Shown here: in pieces, positions 46,412 through 53,744 of the stretch
Layout of the letters: each line of letters begins with the position of its first letter
Numbering within the stretch: position 1 is the first letter of the stretch
DNA from: Leptospirillum ferrooxidans C2-3
GTDB taxonomy: Bacteria; Nitrospirota; Leptospirillia; Leptospirillales; Leptospirillaceae
Assembly: GCF_000284315.1 (NCBI RefSeq)
Contig: NC_017094.1
Location: forward strand, 2,449,486-2,513,485
Length of the DNA: 64,000 nt
Direction of reading: 5' to 3'
Notes under the pieces: model-generated
The model's input: the letters and a program-made list of their open reading frames with translations, nothing else
What the model was told of the DNA's origin: nothing
The model's database searches: none
Made by a program: the position numbers and the translations under genes

Positions 46412-47568
46412 ACATTCAAAAACCGTCTTTTATCGATCTTGATTCCTCGGCAACGACACCCGTATCTCCCGGAGTCCTTGAATCCATGATTCCCTATTTC
46501 CGGGAAGATTACGGAAATCCATCAAGCCCATATCCCCTGGGAGAGAGAGCCAAGGAAGCGGTCTCCCAGGCAAGGGAAAAACTTGCATGGCTTCTTTCGG
46601 CCCAGTCGCGGGAGATCCTTTTCACAAGCGGAGGAACAGAGTCCAACCAGACGGCGGTCAGGGGAGCCCTCTCGGCAAGACCCGGAAAAAAGGAAATCCT
46701 GATCAGTTCGATCGAACACTCCTCCATTCTCGGACTCGCTCCTTTTCTGGAGAAGGAAGGGTACAAGGTCACGCTCCTTCCCGTGAACCCATGTGGCCGA
46801 ATCGAACCTGAAACGGTGAGAAACGCCCTTTCCGAAAATACAGCCCTGGTTTCCGTCATGTGGGTCAATAACGAAACAGGTGCGATCCAGCCGATCGAGG
46901 AAATCGTGGCCGATGCCCACAAGGCGGGTGCCCTTGTTCACACGGACGCCGTCGCAGCGACAGGAAAGGTCCCCATTGATCTCTCAAAGGTCCGGGTGGA
47001 CTCCCTCTCCATGTCTTCCCACAAGATTTATGGACCCAAGGGAATCGGCGCCCTCTTTCTCCGCAAAGGAGAAACGTTCTCCTCTCTCATGCCGGGCTCG
47101 CAGGAAAGAAAACGACGGGGAGGAACGGAAAACGTCCCGGGAATCGTCGGACTGGGATATGCAGCGGTGGAGGCGGCCGAATTTCTCCAGAACAGTATCG
47201 CAAAAATAACCCTTCTCAGGGATCACCTTGAGGAATCCCTGATGGACTATTTTCCTTTTATCCGGAGAAATGGCCCGAAAGAACCATCTTTTAGGGCTCC
47301 CCATATCACGAATCTGGGATTTTTGGGCATTGCCGCGGAAAAACTCCTTATGGATCTGGTCCGGGAAGGGATCTACGTGTCAATGGGCTCGGCCTGCTCC
47401 TCCGGATCGATCGACCCCTCCCATGTCCTGACCGCAATGGGGCAGACACGGGAGGAGGCACTGTCGGCGCTCCGATTTTCCCTGGGACGATCAACCACAG
47501 CCAGAGACATTGACCGGACGACAACCATTCTGTCCGGAATTCTCAAGGAAAAACGGAGGGCGTCATGA
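46408..47568 (+). CDS. nifS: Cysteine desulfurase NifS
   Basis: 386 residues. PLP lysine in SMSSHKIYGPKGIGALFL; persulfide cysteine in SMGSACSSGSIDPSHVL; the N-terminal FIDLDSSATTPVSPGVLE is typical. It supplies sulfur for clusters. Its start overlaps the LRV stop, and its stop overlaps the DegT-like start. Confidence 0.94.
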   Translation: MNIQKPSFIDLDSSATTPVSPGVLESMIPYFREDYGNPSSPYPLGERAKEAVSQAREKLAWLLSAQSREILFTSGGTESNQTAVRGALSARPGKKEILISSIEHSSILGLAPFLEKEGYKVTLLPVNPCGRIEPETVRNALSENTALVSVMWVNNETGAIQPIEEIVADAHKAGALVHTDAVAATGKVPIDLSKVRVDSLSMSSHKIYGPKGIGALFLRKGETFSSLMPGSQERKRRGGTENVPGIVGLGYAAVEAAEFLQNSIAKITLLRDHLEESLMDYFPFIRRNGPKEPSFRAPHITNLGFLGIAAEKLLMDLVREGIYVSMGSACSSGSIDPSHVLTAMGQTREEALSALRFSLGRSTTARDIDRTTTILSGILKEKRRAS

Positions 47569-48719
47569 ATACGGAAAAGCCCCAGGAAAACCCCATCGCC
47601 TTTGACCGTGGCCAATGGACAAAGGAAGAGGAAGAACAGTGGGTCGCTCTTCTCGGAAGGGAGGGATTCGACAGGCCGGTCGAGACGCTCGAGGCCCGGC
47701 TTGGATTTGTCTTTGGGAGGGCCAAGGTTCTTTTGGTCCCCAGCCCATCCATCGCGCTCCATATTGTCTTGACCTCCCTCGGAATCAACGAGGGAAGCGA
47801 AGTCATCGCCTCCCCGTTTTCCTGGTTCGGTACGGCCAGAGCCATTCCCTGGAGCGGAGCGAAGCTTGTTGTCTCCGATATCGACTCCTGGTCTTTCACT
47901 CTGGACCCGGACAAGGTCTCAAAACGGATCAACGAGAAAACCCGCGCCGTCCTGATCGGAAACTCCCTTGGCCATCCGGCGGACTGGGATCGCTTTGAAG
48001 ACATCAAAAAAGATCATCCGGTGATCCTGATCGAAGACTCGACCGAAGCTCTTTTTTCCGAATACCGGGGCCGACGCACAGGAAGTTTCGGAGATGTGTC
48101 GATCCTTGCTTTTGGATCGCCGCACCCCAATCTTGGCGAATCCTATGCGGCAATCCTCACCGACAGGGAGGAGCTGGACACCCTTTTCCGGGCCATGAGG
48201 GACAGCCATCGGGCCTTGCCCCTGTCGCTACCGGATCCCATTCTCTCAATGGACCTCGGAATCTCTCCGGCCCTGGCCATGACCGGTCTTTCTTCTCTTG
48301 GACGACTGGCGGGAGGTCTCAAGAAAAGAGCCCTGCTTCTGGAAGCTTACCAGGATGCCATGCGCTCCTTCGAGGGGGTCAAGGACCTCTATCTCTCCCC
48401 CAATGTGGAATGGGTCAACTGGATGACCTACATGGTCCATCTCGGAACCCGATTCTCGGTTCTCTCGAGAAACGCCATTGTCGATGATCTCAGACAATCC
48501 GGTATTGAGGCCATGGCTTTTCCAAAAGCCCTTCACCTCGATCCCTGGTTTTTGGCCCGGGGATATTCCAAAGGAATGGCGCCTATTGCGGAGAAACTTT
48601 CAGAGAGGGCCATCGCCCTGCCATTTCACCCGGGAATGAATCCCGAAGATGCGGGGCAGATCATCGAACGATTCAAGGAGGCGGCGATCAATGTCGGTGC
48701 CGGAGCGGCCATTTACTGA
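47565..48719 (+). CDS. DegT/DnrJ/EryC1-family PLP-fold protein lacking the catalytic lysine
   Basis: 384 residues of the sugar-aminotransferase fold: VLLVPSPSIALHIVLTSLGINEGSEVIASPFSW, IEDSTEALFSEYRGRRTGSFGDVSILAFGS. Where the PLP lysine stands in active members (S-F-H-x-x-K), this protein reads FGSPHPNLGES (residues 183-193) with histidine 187. Histidine also replaces lysine in the ColD dehydratase, so altered chemistry or loss of catalysis are both possible. Members occur in other nif clusters; the substrate is unknown. Confidence 0.8.
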   Translation: MNTEKPQENPIAFDRGQWTKEEEEQWVALLGREGFDRPVETLEARLGFVFGRAKVLLVPSPSIALHIVLTSLGINEGSEVIASPFSWFGTARAIPWSGAKLVVSDIDSWSFTLDPDKVSKRINEKTRAVLIGNSLGHPADWDRFEDIKKDHPVILIEDSTEALFSEYRGRRTGSFGDVSILAFGSPHPNLGESYAAILTDREELDTLFRAMRDSHRALPLSLPDPILSMDLGISPALAMTGLSSLGRLAGGLKKRALLLEAYQDAMRSFEGVKDLYLSPNVEWVNWMTYMVHLGTRFSVLSRNAIVDDLRQSGIEAMAFPKALHLDPWFLARGYSKGMAPIAEKLSERAIALPFHPGMNPEDAGQIIERFKEAAINVGAGAAIY

Positions 48720-48789
48720 CAATCAGGTCATGGGAAAAACCATTCTCCCGGAATTTCCGGGAGACGAGAAAAGATGGAGGATGAGCACA

Positions 48790-48993
48790 ATGGAAATGGT
48801 TCATGTCGTGTTCCTGAATAACGGATCGGTCCAGAAAATCACACATTGTCCGGAAGGGATGAGCTTTCAGTCCTGGTTCAACTTTCTTTCAAGGTCGACG
48901 GTGGACCGGTACGAACCCCTTTCCGGCGGGCGGGGAGTGTTTCGCTTCGAACCGGGAGAGATCGAGGACCTAAACCGGAAAGCCCTGGCCTGA
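48790..48993 (+). CDS. 67-residue nif-cluster protein, unknown
   Basis: ATG 48790 has GGAGG nine bases upstream. The frame is open from 48649, but that part overlaps the DegT-like gene. Sequence motifs: VHVVFLNNGSVQKITHCPEG, FNFLSRSTVDRYEPL and GVFRFEPGEIEDL. Predicted small beta-alpha domain with one cysteine. Not recognised; it lies between the DegT-like gene and nifZ. Confidence 0.6.
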   Translation: MEMVHVVFLNNGSVQKITHCPEGMSFQSWFNFLSRSTVDRYEPLSGGRGVFRFEPGEIEDLNRKALA

Positions 48994-49034
48994 ACAGGAC
49001 CGGAACGTCTTTTTGATTGGAAAGGAGAACCTCC

Positions 49035-49343
49035 ATGAGTGGAAGCGATATTGTCGAACTGACCGGACCACCTTTTTTTGAATTTGGCGAAAAGGTCAAG
49101 CTCAAGAAACATATCCGAAATGACGGAACGTTCCCGAACCGCGAAGTGGGGGACATTCTGGCAAGAAAAGGAGATGAGGGATACATCCGGAGTATCGGCA
49201 CCTTTCTCCAGCAGTTCTATATCTATGCCGTCTATATCCCTGAAACCGGGGTCACCGTCGGGTGCAAGTTCCGGGAGATAGAGTCTCTCGATTACGACGA
49301 CAGTCCCGATGAAGAGCCAGTCAAAACCGAAAACCCCTCATGA
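49035..49343 (+). CDS. nifZ: NifZ
   Basis: 102 residues from ATG 49035 with AAAGGAG upstream. FEFGEKVKLKKHIRNDGTFP, VGDILARKGDEGYIRSIGTFLQQFYIYAV and TVGCKFREIE match the NifZ domain. NifZ assists P-cluster formation in the second half of the MoFe protein. An acidic tail follows. Confidence 0.9.
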   Translation: MSGSDIVELTGPPFFEFGEKVKLKKHIRNDGTFPNREVGDILARKGDEGYIRSIGTFLQQFYIYAVYIPETGVTVGCKFREIESLDYDDSPDEEPVKTENPS

Positions 49344-49407
49344 CCGGATCGGACAGATCCGGGGAACCGATGATTCGGAAACGTTTTTTCCACTGAAGGA
49401 GAGGACC

Positions 49408-49707
49408 GTGGACGAAATATTTGAAGAGCCGGATGCCGACCGGGATGACTTTGTCGGCGACTTCTACTGGTCTTTGCACAGCGTGATGGATCCCATCCGG
49501 TGCGAGCTGATTCTTGCGGGAGGAGATGTCCGGCTGGCCGGTGTTGCCACCGATGGCCGGGTCATCGTCCGGCTCATGGGCCCCTTTACGAAATCCTGCA
49601 TGGACAAAAGGGCGGTTGTCGAACAGATCGAACAATATCTGAAGTCAAAGGACGATCGCGTCACACAGGTTCTTCCTGTTTGCCCGAATCCTGAAGAAAC
49701 CCTTTGA
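49408..49707 (+). CDS. Nfu/NifU-C-like protein without the CxxC motif
   Basis: About 99 residues from GTG 49408 with AAGGAG (49396-49401); an ATG at 49309 would overlap nifZ. The fold pattern MDPIRCELILAGGDVRLAGVATDGRVIVRLMGPF...KRAVVEQIEQYL mirrors the NifU C-terminal (Nfu) domain. The usual cluster-binding CxxC is missing: only SCMD remains in that segment. It may be a non-cluster-binding relative. Confidence 0.7.
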   Translation: MDEIFEEPDADRDDFVGDFYWSLHSVMDPIRCELILAGGDVRLAGVATDGRVIVRLMGPFTKSCMDKRAVVEQIEQYLKSKDDRVTQVLPVCPNPEETL

Positions 49708-49767
49708 TTTCCGGATGATCTGGAAACCACCTTTTCTCTTCATGAACCCTTAAACGAAAGGCCGACT

Positions 49768-49977
49768 GTGAAAGTCATGGTCCGTAAAAATGCAGACGGT
49801 ATTTTTTCAGTCTATGTCCCGAAAAAGGACCTTGAAGAACCGATCGTCCAGTCCGACAAGGAAGCCTTGTTCGGAGGAAATGTCACTTTGGCCAATGGAA
49901 TGGTGCTGGAGCTTCCCGAGTTGACCGATGGCCAATCTCTTCCGATTACGGTCGAGGCACGGAAAGTTTCGGGATGA
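49768..49977 (+). CDS. nifT: NifT/FixU
   Basis: 69 residues from GTG 49768. VMVRKNADGIFSVYVPKKDLEE and GGNVTLANGMVLELPEL are the NifT/FixU family blocks. A small beta protein of unknown role, normally in nif clusters, often beside nifK or nifZ. Confidence 0.9.
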   Translation: MKVMVRKNADGIFSVYVPKKDLEEPIVQSDKEALFGGNVTLANGMVLELPELTDGQSLPITVEARKVSG

Positions 49978-50001
49978 GCAAGCAAAGATGGAGGAGGAAC
50001 G

Positions 50002-50262
50002 ATGGAGGAGACAATGCTTGACGAAGTCACGGCGGTTGTCGCCGAACATTGGGAGGGAATGGGACGGAGGACGCTTCTTCTTTTGAAGGAGCAGTTTCCC
50101 GGAATTGTCTTCATCGCCGTTCCGGCCTCTGACGTCATAGAGGAACCTGCCCGCAGATCCGGATCGATCGACCTGCATTTCATCGATACGCAGAACCATT
50201 GCGTATCGGTTATCAGCGACTCAAAAAGAGCGGGCGGCATTTTGCTCGCAATCAGGGAATGA
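50002..50262 (+). CDS. Small nif-cluster protein (possibly DUF6129-like)
   Basis: 86 residues: LDEVTAVVAEHWEGMGRRTLLLLKEQFPGIVFIAVPASDV..., ending AGGILLAIRE. It resembles the short proteins found between nif genes in other diazotrophs; the family name is from memory and uncertain. GGAGG precedes the ATG. Confidence 0.6.
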   Translation: MEETMLDEVTAVVAEHWEGMGRRTLLLLKEQFPGIVFIAVPASDVIEEPARRSGSIDLHFIDTQNHCVSVISDSKRAGGILLAIRE

Positions 50263-50270
50263 GGGAAATC

Positions 50271-51140
50271 ATGGCCATTGTCCAAACCAGTATGGAAGTT
50301 TCGCCGGAAGAGATGACCAATACCATCGGAGAAATTGCAAAGTTTTGGAAGGATGGATCCCTTGTCGTCTATCTCGGGCCGGACCTGTTTGTTAATCCTC
50401 CGGGATTTCCGACAAGCGAACCTGAGCTCTGCGCAAGGCTTTGTGAAAAAATTACCGTTCCCGGACGGCTCAAAGGCAAGCTTCACGAATCCGCCCAGTA
50501 TATAGAGTCCTACAAGCACAGGAAAACACTCACGTCCCTGATGGGGGAGCTTTTTACAAAAGACGCGGACGAAGCTCCCGTCCATCGGATTTTATCCGAA
50601 TATCCCCTGCCTCTCGTCGTCGATACCTGGTTTTCAACCATATCGTCAAAGTGTCTGGTCAGGACGGGAGAGATCCAGATCAGCGCCGTGAGCAAGGCGG
50701 AATACAGGGACAAATGGTACCGGATCGACCGGAAGACCAAAGACGGGTGGGAGCCGGCAGATCATGTCTCTCCCTCTGATCATGTCCTCTATCGTCCGTT
50801 CGGAACGATGATTCCCAATGTGGAGGTGCTGGTCTCCGACGCCGACTTTGTCGAGGTCCTGACCGAAATCGACATACAGACCCCCATTCCCGAGTGGATC
50901 AAGACCCACCGGACAGGCAAACACTTTCTTTTTCTCGGTTGCCATTTTGACGATCAGACAACCCGGATGTTTGCCCGCCAGATCATGAAACGGTCCTCAA
51001 ACCGGCACTTTGTCGTCACCGACGGGGCCGTGCTCCCAAAAGAAGGGCGTTTCTACGAGCAGGAAGGGATTTCGATTCTTCCCCTGGCTCTCAACAGCAC
51101 TTTTCTCCCGAAACTCAAGGAAGTGCTCGGAAAAGACTGA
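50271..51140 (+). CDS. SIR2-like protein with altered NAD motif
   Basis: About 289 residues from ATG 50271 (GAGGGA upstream); an alternative start, ATG 50259, overlaps the previous stop. LVVYLGPDLFVNPPGFPTSEPELCARL occupies the place of the sirtuin GAGxS...GIPTW block. FLFLGCHFDDQTTRMFARQIM and the C-terminal VVTDGAVL...FYEQEGISIL strand fit SIR2_2-type proteins. The canonical GAG is replaced by GPD, so deacylase activity is doubtful. Related genes occur in other nif clusters. Confidence 0.7.
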   Translation: MAIVQTSMEVSPEEMTNTIGEIAKFWKDGSLVVYLGPDLFVNPPGFPTSEPELCARLCEKITVPGRLKGKLHESAQYIESYKHRKTLTSLMGELFTKDADEAPVHRILSEYPLPLVVDTWFSTISSKCLVRTGEIQISAVSKAEYRDKWYRIDRKTKDGWEPADHVSPSDHVLYRPFGTMIPNVEVLVSDADFVEVLTEIDIQTPIPEWIKTHRTGKHFLFLGCHFDDQTTRMFARQIMKRSSNRHFVVTDGAVLPKEGRFYEQEGISILPLALNSTFLPKLKEVLGKD

Positions 51141-51174
51141 CCGATCGAAAAACGGTCACGAAAGGAGGGTTTCC

Positions 51175-51486
51175 ATGGACGGATCGGCCTGTGTCACGGG
51201 AACCACAAGAGGTCAACTGACCTGGACCCCGCGATTTGTCGAAACGATCGACATCGACAAGTGCATCGGATGTGGCCGCTGCTTCAAGGTCTGCGGGCGG
51301 GGAATCCTGGCCCTCATGGGCATCGACGAGGATGGAGAGGCGGTGGTCATTACGGCTGAAAACGAAGACGAACTCGACAAGAAAGTCATGAACATCGTTC
51401 ATCCGGAATTGTGTATCGGCTGTGAGTCATGTGCCAAGGTGTGTCCCAAAAAGTGCTACCAACACAAGGAAATGCAAACATCCTGA
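51175..51486 (+). CDS. fdxB: Ferredoxin III, nif-specific
   Basis: 103 residues from ATG 51175 with AAAGGAGG. Ligands: CIGCGRCFKVCG and CIGCESCAKVCPKKC, with the long insert of FdxB between them and the conserved opening TRGQLTWTPRFVETIDIDK. Probable electron donor to nitrogenase or to cofactor assembly. Confidence 0.93.
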   Translation: MDGSACVTGTTRGQLTWTPRFVETIDIDKCIGCGRCFKVCGRGILALMGIDEDGEAVVITAENEDELDKKVMNIVHPELCIGCESCAKVCPKKCYQHKEMQTS

Positions 51487-51518
51487 CGGAAAATTCCGTT
51501 TGGATCAGGAGGTCTCTG

Positions 51519-51851
51519 ATGGTCGTATGGGAAGAAGAATCCAGAAAACTGAGCGCTGCCGAGGACTATTTCCATTTTTTCAATGTGGAATTTGACCCAA
51601 AGGTCGTCCATGTCAATCGACTGCACATCCTGAAAAAATTCGGACAGTTCCGTGACGCGATCGAAAAGGAATGGCCTTCGGACGGCTCTCCGGAACAAAA
51701 GCGCGAAGCTTACCGGAGGGCTCTTGAAATGGCCTATGAAACCTTTCTGACAGCAACGGCACAGGATGAAAAACTGTTCAAGGTGTTCCAGCATGAAGCT
51801 CAGGTTTTCAATGTGGAGTTTCACCCTGAAGGAACAAAGGATCGGGATTAG
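51519..51851 (+). CDS. nifW: Nitrogenase-stabilising/protective protein NifW
   Basis: 110 residues from ATG 51519 with AGGAGG at 51507-51512. LSAAEDYFHFFNVEFDPKVVHVNRLHILKKFGQF and AYETFLTATAQDEKLFKVFQ are the NifW blocks. NifW is linked to MoFe maturation or oxygen protection. Confidence 0.9.
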   Translation: MVVWEEESRKLSAAEDYFHFFNVEFDPKVVHVNRLHILKKFGQFRDAIEKEWPSDGSPEQKREAYRRALEMAYETFLTATAQDEKLFKVFQHEAQVFNVEFHPEGTKDRD

Positions 51852-51902
51852 CCCGATTCTTGATAACGCATCCAACCCCAACAACACCATGGAGAGCAAA
51901 AA

Positions 51903-52223
51903 ATGATGAAAATGGTTCGGGCAATTGTTCGTCCTGAGAAAGAAAACGACGTGGTTCTGGCACTGGAAGCCAAAGGTTTTCCCGCGTTGACAAAAACGCA
52001 TGTGTTTGGACGCGGAAAACAGAAAGGAATCACCGTTGGCCCGATCCATTATGACGAACTTCCCAAGGTCATGCTCATGATTGTCACAGAGGATGAATCT
52101 GTCCCTGTCATCATCGATGTCATACAGAAGGCAGCCTTTGTGGGCTACGAAGGGGATGGAAAGATTTTTGTCTCGCCTGTGACAGAAAGCTATACCATCA
52201 GAACCGGGGCAAAAGCCGAATAA
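51903..52223 (+). CDS. nifI1: PII-like nitrogenase regulator NifI1
   Basis: 106 residues. VRAIVRPEKENDVVLALEAKGFPALTKTHVFGRGKQKGI is PII-like, but the T-loop lacks the uridylylated tyrosine of GlnB, and YDELPKVMLMIVTEDE plus GDGKIFVSPVTESYTIRTG match NifI1. NifI1-NifI2 complexes switch nitrogenase off in response to 2-oxoglutarate and nitrogen status. Confidence 0.88.
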   Translation: MMKMVRAIVRPEKENDVVLALEAKGFPALTKTHVFGRGKQKGITVGPIHYDELPKVMLMIVTEDESVPVIIDVIQKAAFVGYEGDGKIFVSPVTESYTIRTGAKAE

Positions 52224-52250
52224 TCGCTTTCTGGAAAGGGAGATGTGAGC

Positions 52251-52676
52251 ATGTTGGTCGAAATAACTGCAATTTTGCGCCGTGACAAGGTGGGTCCCAC
52301 AATGAAGGGGCTCGATGCCATGGGTCTTGGGGCGATGACGCTGACAACGGTCAACGGACGGGGTCTCCAGGGAGGCAATGTGATGACCGATATCGATCGG
52401 GCGGTTCCCGCCGAATATGAGTCGGTCTCCAAAATTGTCAACCATCTGACCCCTGCGTCTTTCGCACTGTCCCATTCGTTGACCCGTCCCGTGTTCTGGA
52501 TTCCCAAGAGGATGATCCAGATCGTCGTTCCGACATCGATGAAAAACGAGGTGATCGATCTGATCATGAGTGTAAACAGGACAGGCTGGATGGGTGACGG
52601 AAAGATCTTCGTCAGCCCCATCGAGGAAAGTCTTCGTATCCGGACAGGTGAACACGGAACAGATTCCGTCTTGTAG
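52251..52676 (+). CDS. nifI2: PII-like nitrogenase regulator NifI2
   Basis: About 141 residues; ATG 52251 sits 8 bases after GGGAG and is preferred over GTG 52245. LVEITAILRRDKVGPTMKGLDAMGL, then an extended T-loop (about residues 40-75), then PKRMIQIVVPTSMKNEV and GDGKIFVSPIEESLRIRTGE. The long T-loop is the NifI2 hallmark. Pairs with NifI1. Confidence 0.88.
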   Translation: MLVEITAILRRDKVGPTMKGLDAMGLGAMTLTTVNGRGLQGGNVMTDIDRAVPAEYESVSKIVNHLTPASFALSHSLTRPVFWIPKRMIQIVVPTSMKNEVIDLIMSVNRTGWMGDGKIFVSPIEESLRIRTGEHGTDSVL

Positions 52677-52694
52677 ACCGGTTTGGCTTCTGAA

Positions 52695-52729
52695 ATGAAT
52701 ACCATTCTTACAAAATGGTATTCATTTTT
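52695..52729 (+). terminator. Intrinsic terminator after nifI2
   Basis: ATGAATACCATT (52695-52706) pairs perfectly with AATGGTATTCAT (52714-52725) around a 7-base loop, and TTTTT overlaps the end (52725-52729). It would close the nifH-to-nifI2 transcript and separate the ANTAR gene. Confidence 0.75.
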
Positions 52730-52750
52730 GTCTTTATGGATCCATTTCCC

Positions 52751-52785
52751 TACAGGGATAAGCCTGTAAAGTGGCCCCAAACAGG
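52751..52785 (+). promoter_or_regulatory. Competing hairpins upstream of the ANTAR-domain gene
   Basis: TACAGG (52751-52756) pairs with CCTGTA (52763-52768) around a six-base loop GATAAG. The same CCTGT (52763-52767) can instead pair with ACAGG (52781-52785). The two folds exclude each other, as in an RNA switch. Confidence 0.4.
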
Positions 52786-52849
52786 ATATTTCAAAGAAGG
52801 CATGGAACTTGCGATTATCTTCTGAATCTTCAACCGGAAGAGGCATATT

Positions 52850-53470
52850 ATGAGTACGATCGTTCTGGTTCAAAAAGACACCAATCGTCACACCGAAATC
52901 GTCCGGGAGCTGACCGCCATCGGAGTGGAGAGGGTTCTGGTCCTTTCACTTGAGGCCTTTCTTTCGAGGACGGACCCTGAGAGCGTGGACGGGATCCTTC
53001 TCGATCGGGGGGAATCCCTGGGAACCTTCTTTCAGATTGTCCAGAGTGTTGGAGGGGGCCCACCCATACCGATCATCCTTCTCATGGAGAGAAGGGATGA
53101 GCATGGGGGACGGGATTGTCTCACCGGAGTCATGCTGCAGCCGTTTTGCGACCTCCGCTTTGCCTCCCTGTTCAAGGAAGCCGTCTTCCATATCCGGGAC
53201 TTCTGCGCCGTATGCGAGGAAAACCAGAGACTCAAGGAGGAGGTGCTCGAGCGCAAGATCATCGAACGGGCCAAATGGATTCTGGTGAAGCAGGAAGGTC
53301 TTTCCGAGGACAATGCCTATCGTCGCATCCGGGCAGAAAGCATGAAAAAGCGACGGTCGATGAAAGATGTCGCCATCGACATTCTGGCCCGGTCAGGAGA
53401 GTTCGGAGAGGATCTGATGTACAGGGAGCATGAAACCGGTGAAAAAGGTCTCCCCGGCAATAGGCGCTAA
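52850..53470 (+). CDS. ANTAR-domain response-regulator-like RNA-binding antiterminator
   Basis: 206 residues. Residues 1-115 form a receiver-like domain without a clear acidic pair. A short coiled coil follows (CEENQRLKEEVLERKIIERAKW). The ANTAR domain is AKWILVKQEGLSEDNAYRRIRAESMKKRRSMKDVAIDIL. ANTAR proteins (NasR, AmiR, NasT, EutV) bind paired hairpins in nascent RNA and prevent intrinsic termination. A nif-leader terminator lies at 34806-34839, an obvious candidate target. The C-terminus is basic. Confidence 0.88.
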   Translation: MSTIVLVQKDTNRHTEIVRELTAIGVERVLVLSLEAFLSRTDPESVDGILLDRGESLGTFFQIVQSVGGGPPIPIILLMERRDEHGGRDCLTGVMLQPFCDLRFASLFKEAVFHIRDFCAVCEENQRLKEEVLERKIIERAKWILVKQEGLSEDNAYRRIRAESMKKRRSMKDVAIDILARSGEFGEDLMYREHETGEKGLPGNRR

Positions 53471-53504
53471 AACCGTTTTTTCGTCAAACAGTCAGGAGGT
53501 CTCG

Positions 53505-53702
53505 ATGGATCTGAAAGAACTTGAAGGAAAGTACCGAAAACTCGCACGTCAGGCATCTGAAACAGCCATGGAGCTTCACGACCTGACGGAGGAGCTTCCC
53601 GGGGCATACCAAAAAATTGAGGAAGTGGCCAGAAAGGCGATTTTGAAACACCAGGAATGGGCCGAAGCCAAGGAAGCCTTCGAAAAAGCTCAGTCTTCCT
53701 GA
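53505..53702 (+). CDS. CCE_0567-family (DUF683-like) nif-associated protein
   Basis: 65 residues from ATG 53505 with AGGAGG at 53494-53499; the frame is open to 53430 inside the ANTAR gene. DLKELEGKYRKLARQASETAMELHDLTEELP...IEEVARKA shows the two-helix pattern of the small nif-cluster family typified by CCE_0567. Metal binding has been proposed for the family. It sits before nifV. Confidence 0.8.
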   Translation: MDLKELEGKYRKLARQASETAMELHDLTEELPGAYQKIEEVARKAILKHQEWAEAKEAFEKAQSS

Positions 53703-53744
53703 CCTGTTTTACAACTCAGGGAAAACTGATGGGGAGGGCACAAG

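Noticed and set aside
51456-52655. 399-codon open frame antisense to nifW, nifI1 and nifI2
   Set aside because: It crosses three well-supported sense genes and their gaps and shows low-complexity Cys/His-rich content typical of shadow frames.
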